Source: Streptomyces sp. NBC_00237 (GTDB taxonomy: Bacteria > Actinomycetota > Actinomycetes > Streptomycetales > Streptomycetaceae). Taken from it: a stretch of 64,000 nucleotides of DNA. The stretch covers positions 1,103,501 through 1,167,500 of the forward strand of contig NZ_JAPEMT010000001.1 in the NCBI RefSeq assembly GCF_026342435.1. The letters run 5' to 3'. The notes beneath the pieces are model-generated. The model was not told the DNA's origin and did not search any database. It saw only the letters and a program-made list of their open reading frames with translations. Numbering within the stretch: the first letter of the stretch is position 1; each line of letters starts with the position of its first letter. Made by a program: the position numbers and the translations under genes. This document shows, in pieces, positions 27,594-36,276 of this stretch.

Positions 27594-28931
27594 TCACTTC
27601 GAGGTGACGGTGACCTTCTCGTCGTTCTGGATCTGCTTCACCAGCTGGCCCAGCTTCTCCTTGTCCCAGATGACGTTGCCGTTCTTCCGGAAGCCGCTGC
27701 TGGGCATGTTCATGGACTTGCCCTCGCCGCCGCTGACGCCCTTCATCGCGAAGAACATCCCGGCCAGGTCGAACAGGCCCATGTCCTTGTCCACGATCAG
27801 CGTGTCCAGGCCCGCGCCCAGCGTCGGGTAGAGCGAGAAGGGGTTCAGGAGCGTGCCGGGGGACGCCGCCTGGCTGGCCAGGGCCGCCAGGAACTTCTGC
27901 TGGTTCTTGGTGCGCGCGAGGTCCGCCTCGGCGAAGGCGTACCGGGTGCGGACGAAGGCGAGGGCCTGCTCGCCGTTGAGGGTCTGCTTGCCCGCCTGGA
28001 AGTCGGCGCCGGACTTCTTGTCCTTGAAGCCCTTGGGGATGTCCAGGTCGACGCCGCCCATCGCGTCCACGATGTTCGCGAACCCGGCGAAGCCGATCTC
28101 CGCGTAGTGGTCGATGCGCAGTCCCGTGTTGTGCTCGACGGTACGGACGAGGAGCTCGGGGCCGTCCTCGGCGTACGCGGCGTTGAGCTTGGTGCGCCGG
28201 TGCTGGTTCTCGAAGCGCTTGCCGGAGTCCGAACCGACGAAGGACGGGATCTCCACGTCCGAGTCGCGCGGCAGCGAGATCATCGTGTCGCCGCTGGAGC
28301 ACGAGGCCAGGATCATCATCGAGTCGGTGCGCTTGCCCCCTGCGGAGCCGGTGTGCAGGCGCTTCTTGTCCTCGGCGGTCATGCCCTCACGGCTGTCCGA
28401 GCCCACGACCAGGTACGTCGTGCAGTCGCCCTCTTCGGGGCGGTCGATGACCTTGGAGAGGTCGACCTCGCGGCGGACCTTGGAGTCGGCCCAGAAGTAG
28501 GTGGCGACGGACGTCACCGCGAGGACGGAGACGACCGCGATCGCGCCGATCTTGATCCGACGGCCCCAGTTCGGGGCGGGACGCGGGCCGCGCGTGCTGC
28601 TGGAGCCCGGGCCTGGGGGCCCGCCGCCGTTGCCGCGGCCGCCACCGCCTCCGCCGCCGTAGACCTGGCCGGTGTTGTACCCGTCGTTACGGGAGCCCTG
28701 GCCCTGTCCCTGGCCGTACGCGTAGTCGTCGTACCCCTGCGCCTGCTGCGGCGGGACACCGCGCGGCGGGGCGGACGGGGCGGGCGGGGCGGGGCGGCGG
28801 TTGGAGGGCGGCGGGACCTGGCCGCGCTGCACATGCCGCATCACCCGGGGGCCCTCGGGCTGCGGGCTTCCGCTGCCTCGGCCGTACCCGTCGTCGCGGT
28901 CGTCGTTTCGTGCACTGGGCCAGTCGCTCAT
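27594..28931 (-). CDS. LytR-CpsA-Psr (LCP) family protein
   Basis: 445 residues from ATG 28931. Cytosolic N-terminus of ~125 residues, rich in Gln/Gly/Tyr/Pro (YAYGQGQGQGS, a seven-Gly run), one membrane helix ~126-148, then the extracytoplasmic LCP domain: VVGSDSREG, KRTDSMMILA, TMISLPRDSDVEIP, KLNAAYAEDGPELLVRTVE, AFVRTRYAFAEADLART. No LytR_C domain. LCP enzymes transfer lipid-linked glycopolymers (teichoic-type acids) to peptidoglycan. First of four LCP genes on this strand. Confidence 0.93.
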   Translation of the reverse strand: MSDWPSARNDDRDDGYGRGSGSPQPEGPRVMRHVQRGQVPPPSNRRPAPPAPSAPPRGVPPQQAQGYDDYAYGQGQGQGSRNDGYNTGQVYGGGGGGGRGNGGGPPGPGSSSTRGPRPAPNWGRRIKIGAIAVVSVLAVTSVATYFWADSKVRREVDLSKVIDRPEEGDCTTYLVVGSDSREGMTAEDKKRLHTGSAGGKRTDSMMILASCSSGDTMISLPRDSDVEIPSFVGSDSGKRFENQHRRTKLNAAYAEDGPELLVRTVEHNTGLRIDHYAEIGFAGFANIVDAMGGVDLDIPKGFKDKKSGADFQAGKQTLNGEQALAFVRTRYAFAEADLARTKNQQKFLAALASQAASPGTLLNPFSLYPTLGAGLDTLIVDKDMGLFDLAGMFFAMKGVSGGEGKSMNMPSSGFRKNGNVIWDKEKLGQLVKQIQNDEKVTVTSK

Positions 28932-29038
28932 GACTTCAGTGTGCGGGCTGGGAGCGTCGGGCTCACAGGGCGGGTGGGAATTCGGGGCAGGGCTGTTGCA
29001 GAGCTGTGTCAATGCGATAGGCGCATAAAGTAGAGGGC

Positions 29039-29587
29039 ATGACAGATCAGGCCCAGGCCCCGGAAGATCCCATTCCGGGCAAGCCCACCTCCGCTTCCCG
29101 CACCACCCTCAGCCACATCATGACCTTCGCGGAAACGAATCTGCTGGGCACCGTGCACGGTGGCGTGATCATGAAGCTGGTGGACGACGCGGCGGGCGCT
29201 GTCGCGGGCCGCCACTCCGGCGGCCCGGCCGTCACCGCGTCCATGGACGAGATGGTCTTCCTGGAGCCGGTCCAGGTCGGCGACCTCGTCCACGTGAAGG
29301 CCCAGTGCAACTGGACCGGCCGCTCCTCCATGGAGATCGGCGTACGGGTCCTGGCCGAGCGGTGGAACGAGTCGACCCCCGCCCAGCAGGTCGGCTCGGC
29401 GTACCTGGTCTTCGCCGCCGTCGACGCGGACGGCAGGACGCGCCCGGTGCCGCCGGTGGTCCCGGAGACGGAGCGCGACAAGCGGCGCTACCAGGAGGCG
29501 CAGATCCGGCGCACCCACCGCCTGGCCCGGCGCCGCGCGATCAAGGAGCTGCGGGACCGGCGGGCGGCGGAGGGGCTCAACGACTGA
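29039..29587 (+). CDS. Acyl-CoA thioesterase, hot-dog fold (YciA/BACH type)
   Basis: 182 residues. Single hot-dog domain with the family core HIMTFAETNLLGTVHGGVIMKLVDDAAG, where N/H/G and the Asp are conserved, then MDEMVFLEPVQVGDLVHV. A basic C-terminal helix (RRTHRLARRRAIKELRDRR) follows. Hydrolyses acyl-CoA thioesters; substrate unknown. TAAAGT lies seven bases before the ATG, so the mRNA may be leaderless. The last codons form the first unit of a 21-23-base tandem repeat. Confidence 0.9.
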   Translation: MTDQAQAPEDPIPGKPTSASRTTLSHIMTFAETNLLGTVHGGVIMKLVDDAAGAVAGRHSGGPAVTASMDEMVFLEPVQVGDLVHVKAQCNWTGRSSMEIGVRVLAERWNESTPAQQVGSAYLVFAAVDADGRTRPVPPVVPETERDKRRYQEAQIRRTHRLARRRAIKELRDRRAAEGLND

Positions 29588-29676
29588 GCGGAGGGGCTCA
29601 GCCACGGAGCGGAGGGGTTCAACGGCTGAGCGGATGGGGTTCAACGGCTGGGCGGAGGGGGGCTCAGCGACGGAGC
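29569..29676. repeat. 21-23-base tandem repeat across thioesterase stop codon
   Basis: Five units of GGAGGGGCTCAACGACTGAGC-type sequence; unit 1 is the coding 3' end and TGA of the thioesterase gene, the other four are non-coding and reach to within 35 bases of the convergent LCP gene. Confidence 0.85.
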
Positions 29677-29710
29677 CCCGGCGGCATCGGCGGCGTACCG
29701 GAAGCGAAGG

Positions 29711-31225
29711 CTACGGGCACACCACCTGGTCCCCGGTCACCACCCCGAACTCCCCCTGGTACTCGTCCTGTGCCCGCACCGCCTTCACCCCCCGGAAGTC
29801 CGCCCCCGCGGTCACCCGCATCGTCCCGCCCTGCCCCGGCACCGCCCTCAGCTCGCAGCCCGGCAGGGCCGCCGCCAGGGACTGCGCGGAGCGGTCCCAG
29901 CGCGGGTCGTACGTCAGCAGCGTGCGGGTGAGGTCCCGGCGCACCCCGTTCCCCGGCAGCCCCGTCGTGCGGAAGCCGGTGGCCCGCAGCGCCGCGTCGA
30001 CCCGCCTGCCCAGGCCCGCCGTGCGCGTGCCGTTGTCGACCTGCACCCGGATCTGCTCCGGCGAGACGTCCACCGGGTTCACCGGGTTCGCCTTCGCGCT
30101 CTTGGGGCGCGGGACGCCCAGCGGCCGGTCCTCGCGCAGCGTCTGGAAGAGCTTCTTCGACTTGGCGTCGTCCCACTTCAGGGTGGAGCCGATGCCCTTC
30201 ACCGGGTAGCTCATCTCGCCGATCGGCACCGACGTGAACTCCGACGACGCCGGGGTGAAGCCCCGCATCGCCTGCCCCAGCGCCAGCATCTGCGACGTCC
30301 CGAAGCCCTGGTCGGCCCGTACCGAACCCAGCAGCGTGCCCGCCACCTCGCGGAACTTCACCGGGTTCAGCAGCGCCCCGCTGTCCGTCGCCTTGGCGAT
30401 GAAAGCGGCCAGGAACCGCTGCTGGCGCTGCATCCGGCCGAGGTCGGACGCTCCGTCGATGTGCCGCGAGCGCACGTACTGAAGGGCCTCGCCGCCGCTG
30501 AGGCGGTGCGTGCCGGGGGCCAGGTCCAGGCCCGTGTAGCTGTCCTTCAACGAGGTGGCCGTGCAGATGTCGACGCCGCCCAGCACGTCCACCGTCTTCA
30601 TGAAGCTGGTGAAGTCGACCTCCAGATAGTGGTCGATCTTCACTCCGGTCATGTGCTCGACGGTCCGGGTGGTCAGGCTCGGCCCGCCCTCCGCGTACGC
30701 CGCGTTGATCTTGACCGGGTGCGCCTTGTGGTGGTCGCCGGTGGTCTCGTCCGTGTGCTCGGGCATCTCCGCGTAACTGTCGCGGGGGAGGCTGACGACG
30801 CTCGCCCGGTTCCGGTCCTCCGAGACGTGCACCAGCATGATCGTGTCCGTGCAGTGGCAGGGCGCGCCGCCCAGCCGGTACTTCTCCTTCTCCTCCTTGG
30901 TGATCCGGTCCCGGCCGTCGGTGCCGACGAGGAGGATGTTCATCCCGCGCCCGGCCTCGGCCTCGGGCCGGTTCTTCATGTCCTTGAACGGGTCGACCCG
31001 GTTGATCCCCGTGTTCATGCTGGTCACCATCGCGTGCCCGATGCCGCCCGCCGCCAGCACCAGGACGGAGAGAGTGGTGGCCGCCCGCAGTCCCCAGTGC
31101 GGGCGCTCGTCCTGCCGCTGCCTGCGCCGGGCCGCCTTGCGGCCCCGGGGGAGCGGCTCCCCGCGGTCTCTGCGGCGGGCGTGCGGGTCCGGTCGCGGGG
31201 TCGGCTGACGGGGCGGCACGGGCAC
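29711..31225 (-). CDS. LCP family protein with LytR_C domain
   Basis: 504 residues from GTG 31225, chosen because GGAGGTG lies six bases upstream (GTG 31234 would overlap its own site). Basic N-terminus (RRRDRGEPLPRGRKAARRRQ), one membrane helix, LCP domain with ILLVGTDGRDR, HCTDTIMLVHV, VSLPRDSYAEMP, INAAYAEGGPSLTTRTVEHM, YVRSRHIDGASDLGRMQRQQ, then a LytR_C domain from about residue 390 (IRVQVDNGTRTAGLGRRV). Convergent with the thioesterase and divergent from the GT2 gene. Confidence 0.93.
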   Translation of the reverse strand: MPVPPRQPTPRPDPHARRRDRGEPLPRGRKAARRRQRQDERPHWGLRAATTLSVLVLAAGGIGHAMVTSMNTGINRVDPFKDMKNRPEAEAGRGMNILLVGTDGRDRITKEEKEKYRLGGAPCHCTDTIMLVHVSEDRNRASVVSLPRDSYAEMPEHTDETTGDHHKAHPVKINAAYAEGGPSLTTRTVEHMTGVKIDHYLEVDFTSFMKTVDVLGGVDICTATSLKDSYTGLDLAPGTHRLSGGEALQYVRSRHIDGASDLGRMQRQQRFLAAFIAKATDSGALLNPVKFREVAGTLLGSVRADQGFGTSQMLALGQAMRGFTPASSEFTSVPIGEMSYPVKGIGSTLKWDDAKSKKLFQTLREDRPLGVPRPKSAKANPVNPVDVSPEQIRVQVDNGTRTAGLGRRVDAALRATGFRTTGLPGNGVRRDLTRTLLTYDPRWDRSAQSLAAALPGCELRAVPGQGGTMRVTAGADFRGVKAVRAQDEYQGEFGVVTGDQVVCP

Positions 31226-31353
31226 GGGGGACACCTCCGCTGAGGGCACAGGACGGGGATCGCCTCGCACCGTATGCCGATACGATCTCCAGCCCGGTGG
31301 ACCTGCCCGGCCGCCGCGCGAGGCTGTCCCCCGTTCGCGGTAACGTGCGGCAT

Positions 31354-32382
31354 GTGAACGCATCAGCCCCCGCCGCCCCCGCGGTCTCCGTGATCATGCC
31401 GGTCCTCAACGAGGAGCGGCACCTGCGTAACTCGGTCCGTCACATCCTGGAGCAGGAGTACGACGGCGAGATGGAGGTGGTGATCGCGCTCGGCCCGTCC
31501 ACGGACCGCACCGACGAGATCGCCGCCGAGCTGGTACGCGAAGACCCTCGCGTCCACACCGTCCCGAACCCCACGGGCCGCACCCCGGCCGCCCTGAACG
31601 CCGCGATCAAGGCTTCCCGGCACCCGATCGTCGTCCGCGTCGACGGCCACGGCATGCTCTCGGCCAACTACATCGCCACCGCCGTGCGCCTCCTGGAGGA
31701 GACCGGCGCGCAGAACGTCGGCGGCATCATGCACGCCGAGGGCGAGAACGCCTGGGAGGACGCGGTCGCCGCCGCGATGACCTCGAAGATCGGCGTCGGC
31801 AACGCCGCCTTCCACACCGGCGGCGCTGCCCAGCAGGCGGAGACCGTCTACCTGGGCGTCTTCCGCCGCGAGGCCCTGGAGCAGCAGGGCGGCTACAACG
31901 AGGAGTTCATCCGCGCCCAGGACTGGGAGCTGAACTTCCGCATCCGCGAGGCCGGGGGCCTGATCTGGTTCTCGCCCGAGCTGAAGGTCCAGTACCGCCC
32001 GCGCCCCTCCATCAAGGCGCTCGCCAAGCAGTACAAGGACTACGGCCGCTGGCGGCACGTCGTCGCCCGCTACCACTCCGGCTCCATCAACCTCCGCTAC
32101 CTCGCCCCGCCGACCGCCGTGTGCGCCATCGCCGCGGGCACTCTCGTCGGCGCGTTCGTCACCCCGTGGGGCTTCGTGATCCCGGCGGGCTACCTCGCGG
32201 CGATCACCGCGGGCTCCTTCCCGGCGGGCAAGGGCCTCTCGCTCAAGGCGCGTGCGCAGATCCCCGTGGCCATGGCGACGATGCACATGTCGTGGGGGTA
32301 CGGCTTCCTGACCTCGCCGAAGTCCCTCGCTCAGCGGGTCATCGCGAGCCGCCGCCCGTCGGTGCAGGGCGCGGGCGTGTAG
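31354..32382 (+). CDS. GT2-family glycosyltransferase
   Basis: 342 residues from GTG 31354. GT-A fold: VSVIMPVLNEERHLRNSV, the DGH variant of the DxD metal motif (VVRVDGHGMLS), HTGGAAQQAETVYLGVFRRE and QDWELNFRIREAGG. C-terminal hydrophobic segments (~245-290) suggest membrane association, as in polyprenyl-phosphate or exopolysaccharide glycosyltransferases. No Shine-Dalgarno; TAACGT seven bases before GTG points to a leaderless transcript. Lies among LCP genes, suggesting a role in the glycopolymers they attach. Confidence 0.9.
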   Translation: MNASAPAAPAVSVIMPVLNEERHLRNSVRHILEQEYDGEMEVVIALGPSTDRTDEIAAELVREDPRVHTVPNPTGRTPAALNAAIKASRHPIVVRVDGHGMLSANYIATAVRLLEETGAQNVGGIMHAEGENAWEDAVAAAMTSKIGVGNAAFHTGGAAQQAETVYLGVFRREALEQQGGYNEEFIRAQDWELNFRIREAGGLIWFSPELKVQYRPRPSIKALAKQYKDYGRWRHVVARYHSGSINLRYLAPPTAVCAIAAGTLVGAFVTPWGFVIPAGYLAAITAGSFPAGKGLSLKARAQIPVAMATMHMSWGYGFLTSPKSLAQRVIASRRPSVQGAGV

Positions 32383-32390
32383 CCGTACAC

Positions 32391-32428
32391 AGGCGTCGCG
32401 CACGTACGCAGGCGTCGCGCACGTACGC
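32391..32428. repeat. 19-base tandem duplication after GT2 stop codon
   Basis: AGGCGTCGCGCACGTACGC occurs twice head-to-tail, eight bases past the GT2 gene stop. Confidence 0.85.
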
Positions 32429-32430
32429 GG

Positions 32431-32465
32431 AAGGGGGCCCGGGACGCGAAGTCCCGGGCCCCCTT
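32431..32465. terminator. Bidirectional terminator
   Basis: AAGGGGGCCCGGGAC / GTCCCGGGCCCCCTT, a perfect 15 bp stem with loop GCGAA between the convergent GT2 and LCP genes. Confidence 0.9.
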
Positions 32466-32482
32466 CTCCTTGCGCGGACGGA

Positions 32483-34186
32483 TCAGTCCTTGCCGTTCCA
32501 CTGGTACACGCTGTACACGTCCATGCAGCCCTTGTCGTTGCCCTTGACCGCCTCGGCGGACTCCGGGACGTCGCCCGCCTTCGGCACCTCGGCCTTCGGG
32601 TAGGAGGAGCCCGTGCGCCAGTCGGCGCCGACGGTCAGGGTGACGCCCGAGGCGTCCGTGGACCTGCTGACCGCCGAGGACGGCAGGCCGAGCGCCTTGG
32701 CGACCGCTTGGGCGTCGCCCTCCAGATCGGCGCTGGGGAAGCTGACCGTCGTGCGCTCGACGCGCGGGCCGCCCTTGACGGCCGAGGCCCGGGTGTAGCC
32801 CTTGCCGGACAGGATCTGCGCGACGGCGGACGCCCGGCCCGGGGTGGAGGCCCGGGTGTCGCTGCCGGTGCCGTTCTGCACGGTGACCGCCAGCTCGCCG
32901 GGGGCGGCCGAAGGTTTCTTCGCGGGCTTCTCGGCGGGCTTCTTCGCGTTCTTGCCGTCGGACTTCCCGCCGTTCTTGTCGAACGGGATGTCGTCCTGGA
33001 GCAGCTTGAGGATCTTGGGGGAGTCCTTCGGGTCCACGACGTAGTGGGCGAGGGGGTTCTTCGGGTCCGCGATCGTCGGCAGCGAGGTCATGGTGATGCT
33101 GTCCGAGGGGACGTCCTTGAGCTCCATCGCCAGGTCGAAGAGCTTCTTGGGCGTGCCGATCTCGTCGGAGACCTGGAGGGCCTTCGTCGCGGTCTCGGCG
33201 AGCGAGGTGATCCGGCCGACGTTGGTGAACGCGTCCTCGGCCTGGAGCTGGCGCATCATCGAGTTCATGTACATGTGCTGCGCCTTCGCGCGGCCCTTGT
33301 CGCTGCCGAACGCGTGCCGGGTGCGCAGCCACCTCAGGGCGTCCTCGCCCTGGATCCGGTGCGGGCCCTTGGCCAGCTTGAGGCCCGAACCGCCCTTCTC
33401 CTTCTTCGTCGGCCTGTCCCACACGCCCTGGTTGAGGCAGACCTCGACACCGCCGACGGCGTCCGACATCTGCACCACACCGGAGAAGTCGATCATCAGC
33501 CAGTGGTCGATGTAGACGTTGGTGAGCTTCTGCCAGGTGTCCAGGACACAGCTCGGACCGCCGCGCGCCAGCGTCTGGTTGATGATGGCGTTCCCCGCGG
33601 GGGTGACCTTGTTGGTCTTCTCGTCCTTGCACTCGGGGATGTCCACCCGGGTGTCGCGCGGGATGCTCACGACCGAGGCGTGCTTGCGGTCGGCGGAGAC
33701 GTGCAGCAGCTTCTGGACGTCGGCGAGCGGCGGGTTCTTCGTCAGGTCCTTGCCGCCGCCCAGCTTCACGTTCTTGGGATCGGCGCGGCTGTCGGAGCCG
33801 ATCAGCAGGATGTTCAGCGGGGTCTGCCCGGCCGCGTTCGCCTTGGGCTTGTCCGGGCCGCTGCCGTTGCTGCGGGCACTGCTGCGCAGATTGCCGTTGA
33901 GGTGCTGGTAGTAGAGGTAGCCGGCACCGGCCGTGCCGAGGATCAGCACGGCCAGGGCTATCGCGCTCCAGCGCAGGATGCGTTTGCCCTTGCCGGGGCC
34001 GCCCTCGGGTCTGCGCCTGCGGGAGCCGCCGCGACGGCCGCCGCCGTGGCCGCCGCCGGCCGTCTCCGGCGACTGCGGACCCGACGGGGAGTCCGCGTTC
34101 TCGTAGAGACTGTCGTCCCATCCGAGATTGCGGGCCCCGGTCCCTTTCCCGCGCACACTGCTGTTGCCCACCGGGCCCCCACCCAC
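32483..34186 (-). CDS. LCP family protein with LytR_C domain
   Basis: 567 residues from GTG 34186 (GAAGAGA upstream). Gly/Arg-rich cytosolic region, membrane helix ~70-93, LCP domain (ILLIGSDSRADP, VVSIPRDTRVDIPEC, INQTLARGGPSCVLDTWQKL, WLRTRHAFGSDKGRAKAQHMY), a Lys/Pro/Ala linker and LytR_C (LAVTVQNGTGSDTRASTPGR). The Arg and Asp residues that bind the lipid pyrophosphate in LCP enzymes are conserved. The 29-base gap to the tandem repeat upstream is short, so it may be co-transcribed with the LCP gene at 34261. Confidence 0.93.
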   Translation of the reverse strand: MGGGPVGNSSVRGKGTGARNLGWDDSLYENADSPSGPQSPETAGGGHGGGRRGGSRRRRPEGGPGKGKRILRWSAIALAVLILGTAGAGYLYYQHLNGNLRSSARSNGSGPDKPKANAAGQTPLNILLIGSDSRADPKNVKLGGGKDLTKNPPLADVQKLLHVSADRKHASVVSIPRDTRVDIPECKDEKTNKVTPAGNAIINQTLARGGPSCVLDTWQKLTNVYIDHWLMIDFSGVVQMSDAVGGVEVCLNQGVWDRPTKKEKGGSGLKLAKGPHRIQGEDALRWLRTRHAFGSDKGRAKAQHMYMNSMMRQLQAEDAFTNVGRITSLAETATKALQVSDEIGTPKKLFDLAMELKDVPSDSITMTSLPTIADPKNPLAHYVVDPKDSPKILKLLQDDIPFDKNGGKSDGKNAKKPAEKPAKKPSAAPGELAVTVQNGTGSDTRASTPGRASAVAQILSGKGYTRASAVKGGPRVERTTVSFPSADLEGDAQAVAKALGLPSSAVSRSTDASGVTLTVGADWRTGSSYPKAEVPKAGDVPESAEAVKGNDKGCMDVYSVYQWNGKD

Positions 34187-34215
34187 TTCTCTTCAGTTTC
34201 CGCTTCGCACCCGGT

Positions 34216-34269
34216 GGCGCGATGTCACTCGGTAGTGCGATGCCGCTCGGCAGTGCGATGTCACTCGGC
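34216..34269. repeat. 18-base tandem repeat across LCP stop codon
   Basis: Three 18-base units of AGTGCGATGTCACTCGGC type. The third contains the TCA (34261-34263) that is the stop codon of the - strand LCP gene. Confidence 0.85.
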
Positions 34270-36048
34270 ACACACCGACTTGGCGGCGTTCGCCTGCTGG
34301 ATTCCTTCGGGCGCCTTCGCCGGGGCGCCGAGCGGCCGGCCCGCACCGGCGTAGTCCTTGCCCAGGGTCAGCACCATCGCCTCGCGCTCTCCCGCGCTCT
34401 TCCCGGTCGGCTTCAGGGCCGAGCCGGGCAGGCCCATCATCGCGGCGAGCGCGCGGGCCTGGTCGGCCTGGTTCTCGCCGTACGTCAGCTCGGTCGTGGC
34501 GATGTCGGGGTTCGGGGAGTTGCCGCCGTTGGTGGCGAGCTTGGCGCCCTTCTCGACCTGGAGCCAGGCCAGGGTCTCCTGGGCGGCGCCGCCCTTGCCG
34601 CTGCCGTTGAAGACGTTGACGCGCACGTCCTCGGGGGCGGCCTTCTCGCCCTTCAGCAGGGCCGCCTGCCTGTCCTTCTTGTCCGCCTTCTCCTTCTTCT
34701 TCACCTCGGTGAGGGACGTGTCCGACTGCAGTATCGAGAAGAGGGCGTTCGCCTTCGCCTCGTTGACGACGACGGTTGCCTTCTTGCGCGGCGGCTCGGC
34801 CGGGTTGTCGACGACCGGCAGGGTCGTGAAGGTGATGTTCTTGGGGTCGACCCGGGCGACCTCGTCGGCGAGCGACTTCAGTTTCCCTATGCCCCTGATG
34901 CCCGTGTCGACGGTCAGCGCCTTGGTCGCCGCGTCCGCCAGGTCGTACAGCTTGCCGACGTCGGTGAGCGTCTCGCTGGACTTCATCTTGCGGAGCATCG
35001 CGCCCAGGAACTGCTGCTGGGTCTGGATGCGGCTGAGGTCGGAGCCCTGGCCGAACGCGCCACGGGTCCGTACGAAGGCGAGGGCCTGCTCGCCCTCGAT
35101 CGTGTGCTTGCCCTTGCTCAGCTTCAGGTGCGACTTCTTGTCGTCGACGTCCTTGGCGACGCAGACCTCGACGCCGCCGACGGCGGTGGTCAGCGTCTTC
35201 ACCGCGTTGAAGTCGACCATCATGAAGTGGTCGACGGTCAGCCCGGTGATCGCCTTGACGGTGCGCATCGTGCAGCCGGGGTCGCGCCCCGACTGGCCGA
35301 GGCTGGTGTTGAAGCGTTCGAAGGTGCTGCCCGGGACGACCTTCTCGGAGCCGTCCTCCTGTTTGGTGGGGCAGTCCGGAATCCGCGTCTTCAGGTCGCG
35401 GGGGATCGACAGCGCCGTCGCGTTCGTCCGGTCCTTGGAGACGTGGAAGAGGATCGTGGTGTCGGCGTGGCCGGGGCTGTTCTTGTCGCCGTAACCGGAA
35501 TTGCCGTCACCGGTGCGCTTGTCCGTGCCGATGACCAGGATGTTGATCGCCTGGTCCTTCTTGAAGCCGCCCGAACCGCCGGACACGTCAACGGACTTCA
35601 GGTTGCCGTCGAAGTGCTGGTAGAGCGCCCACGCGCCGACGGAACCCGCCACCATGACGAAACCGAGGACACCGCCGGTGATCTTCAGGGCCTTCTTTCC
35701 GCCCTTCTTCGGCTGCTTGCGCTTGCGGCGGCCCGTGTGCGGACCACCGCCGTCGCCGCGCGAACCCGCGCCCCGGGGGCCGTCGGGCGCCGCGCCGCGA
35801 CGGCTCCGCTGGGCGGGTACGTCGCGGCGGGGAGCGCCGTCGCCGGGGGCAGCGGCGTCGCGCCGCCCCTCGCCCCGGCCCCCGGGGTGCTGGCCGCGGC
35901 CGCGCGGACTGCCCTGTGGTTGCCCCGCACCTCTTGCGGACCCTGCGGAATTGTCCAGTCGCAGTTCGTAGTTGCCGGTGTGCGGGTTGAGAACCCACTG
36001 GTCGGCGGGGTCGATCTCGCCCGCCCCGTCACGGCTGTGCGCGTCCAC
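34261..36048 (-). CDS. LCP family protein with LytR_C domain
   Basis: 595 residues from GTG 36048. The N-terminus (EIDPADQWVLNPHTGNYELR) is a conserved opening of Streptomyces LCP proteins and fixes the start better than the weak ribosome site. An Arg/Gly-rich linker, membrane helix (LGFVMVAGSVGAWALYQHF) and LCP domain (ILVIGTDKRTGDG, ALSIPRDLKTRIPDC, FVRTRGAFGQGSDLSRIQTQQ) follow, with a LytR_C domain at the end (VRVNVFNGSGKGGAAQETL). 228 bases separate it from the upstream LCP gene. Confidence 0.93.
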   Translation of the reverse strand: MDAHSRDGAGEIDPADQWVLNPHTGNYELRLDNSAGSARGAGQPQGSPRGRGQHPGGRGEGRRDAAAPGDGAPRRDVPAQRSRRGAAPDGPRGAGSRGDGGGPHTGRRKRKQPKKGGKKALKITGGVLGFVMVAGSVGAWALYQHFDGNLKSVDVSGGSGGFKKDQAINILVIGTDKRTGDGNSGYGDKNSPGHADTTILFHVSKDRTNATALSIPRDLKTRIPDCPTKQEDGSEKVVPGSTFERFNTSLGQSGRDPGCTMRTVKAITGLTVDHFMMVDFNAVKTLTTAVGGVEVCVAKDVDDKKSHLKLSKGKHTIEGEQALAFVRTRGAFGQGSDLSRIQTQQQFLGAMLRKMKSSETLTDVGKLYDLADAATKALTVDTGIRGIGKLKSLADEVARVDPKNITFTTLPVVDNPAEPPRKKATVVVNEAKANALFSILQSDTSLTEVKKKEKADKKDRQAALLKGEKAAPEDVRVNVFNGSGKGGAAQETLAWLQVEKGAKLATNGGNSPNPDIATTELTYGENQADQARALAAMMGLPGSALKPTGKSAGEREAMVLTLGKDYAGAGRPLGAPAKAPEGIQQANAAKSVCAE

Positions 36049-36276
36049 GGTTGCCTGAGTCCTCCGTCGGTCCCACGCGAGGCGCCTCCCCCCAGGCGGC
36101 TCATCATTCGGTCCAGTCGTGCGTGCGTGAGCCAAGTAGCGGTTCGTTGCACTGGATCGCGTCACACTATCCGTACAGATCAGGGACCAGCGACGGCAGT
36201 GACAAATTCCACGCTGCTTACAACCGGGCAATACCCCCAAAGCGCAACGGGTGATGCCCCGGACTTGGGAATCGCT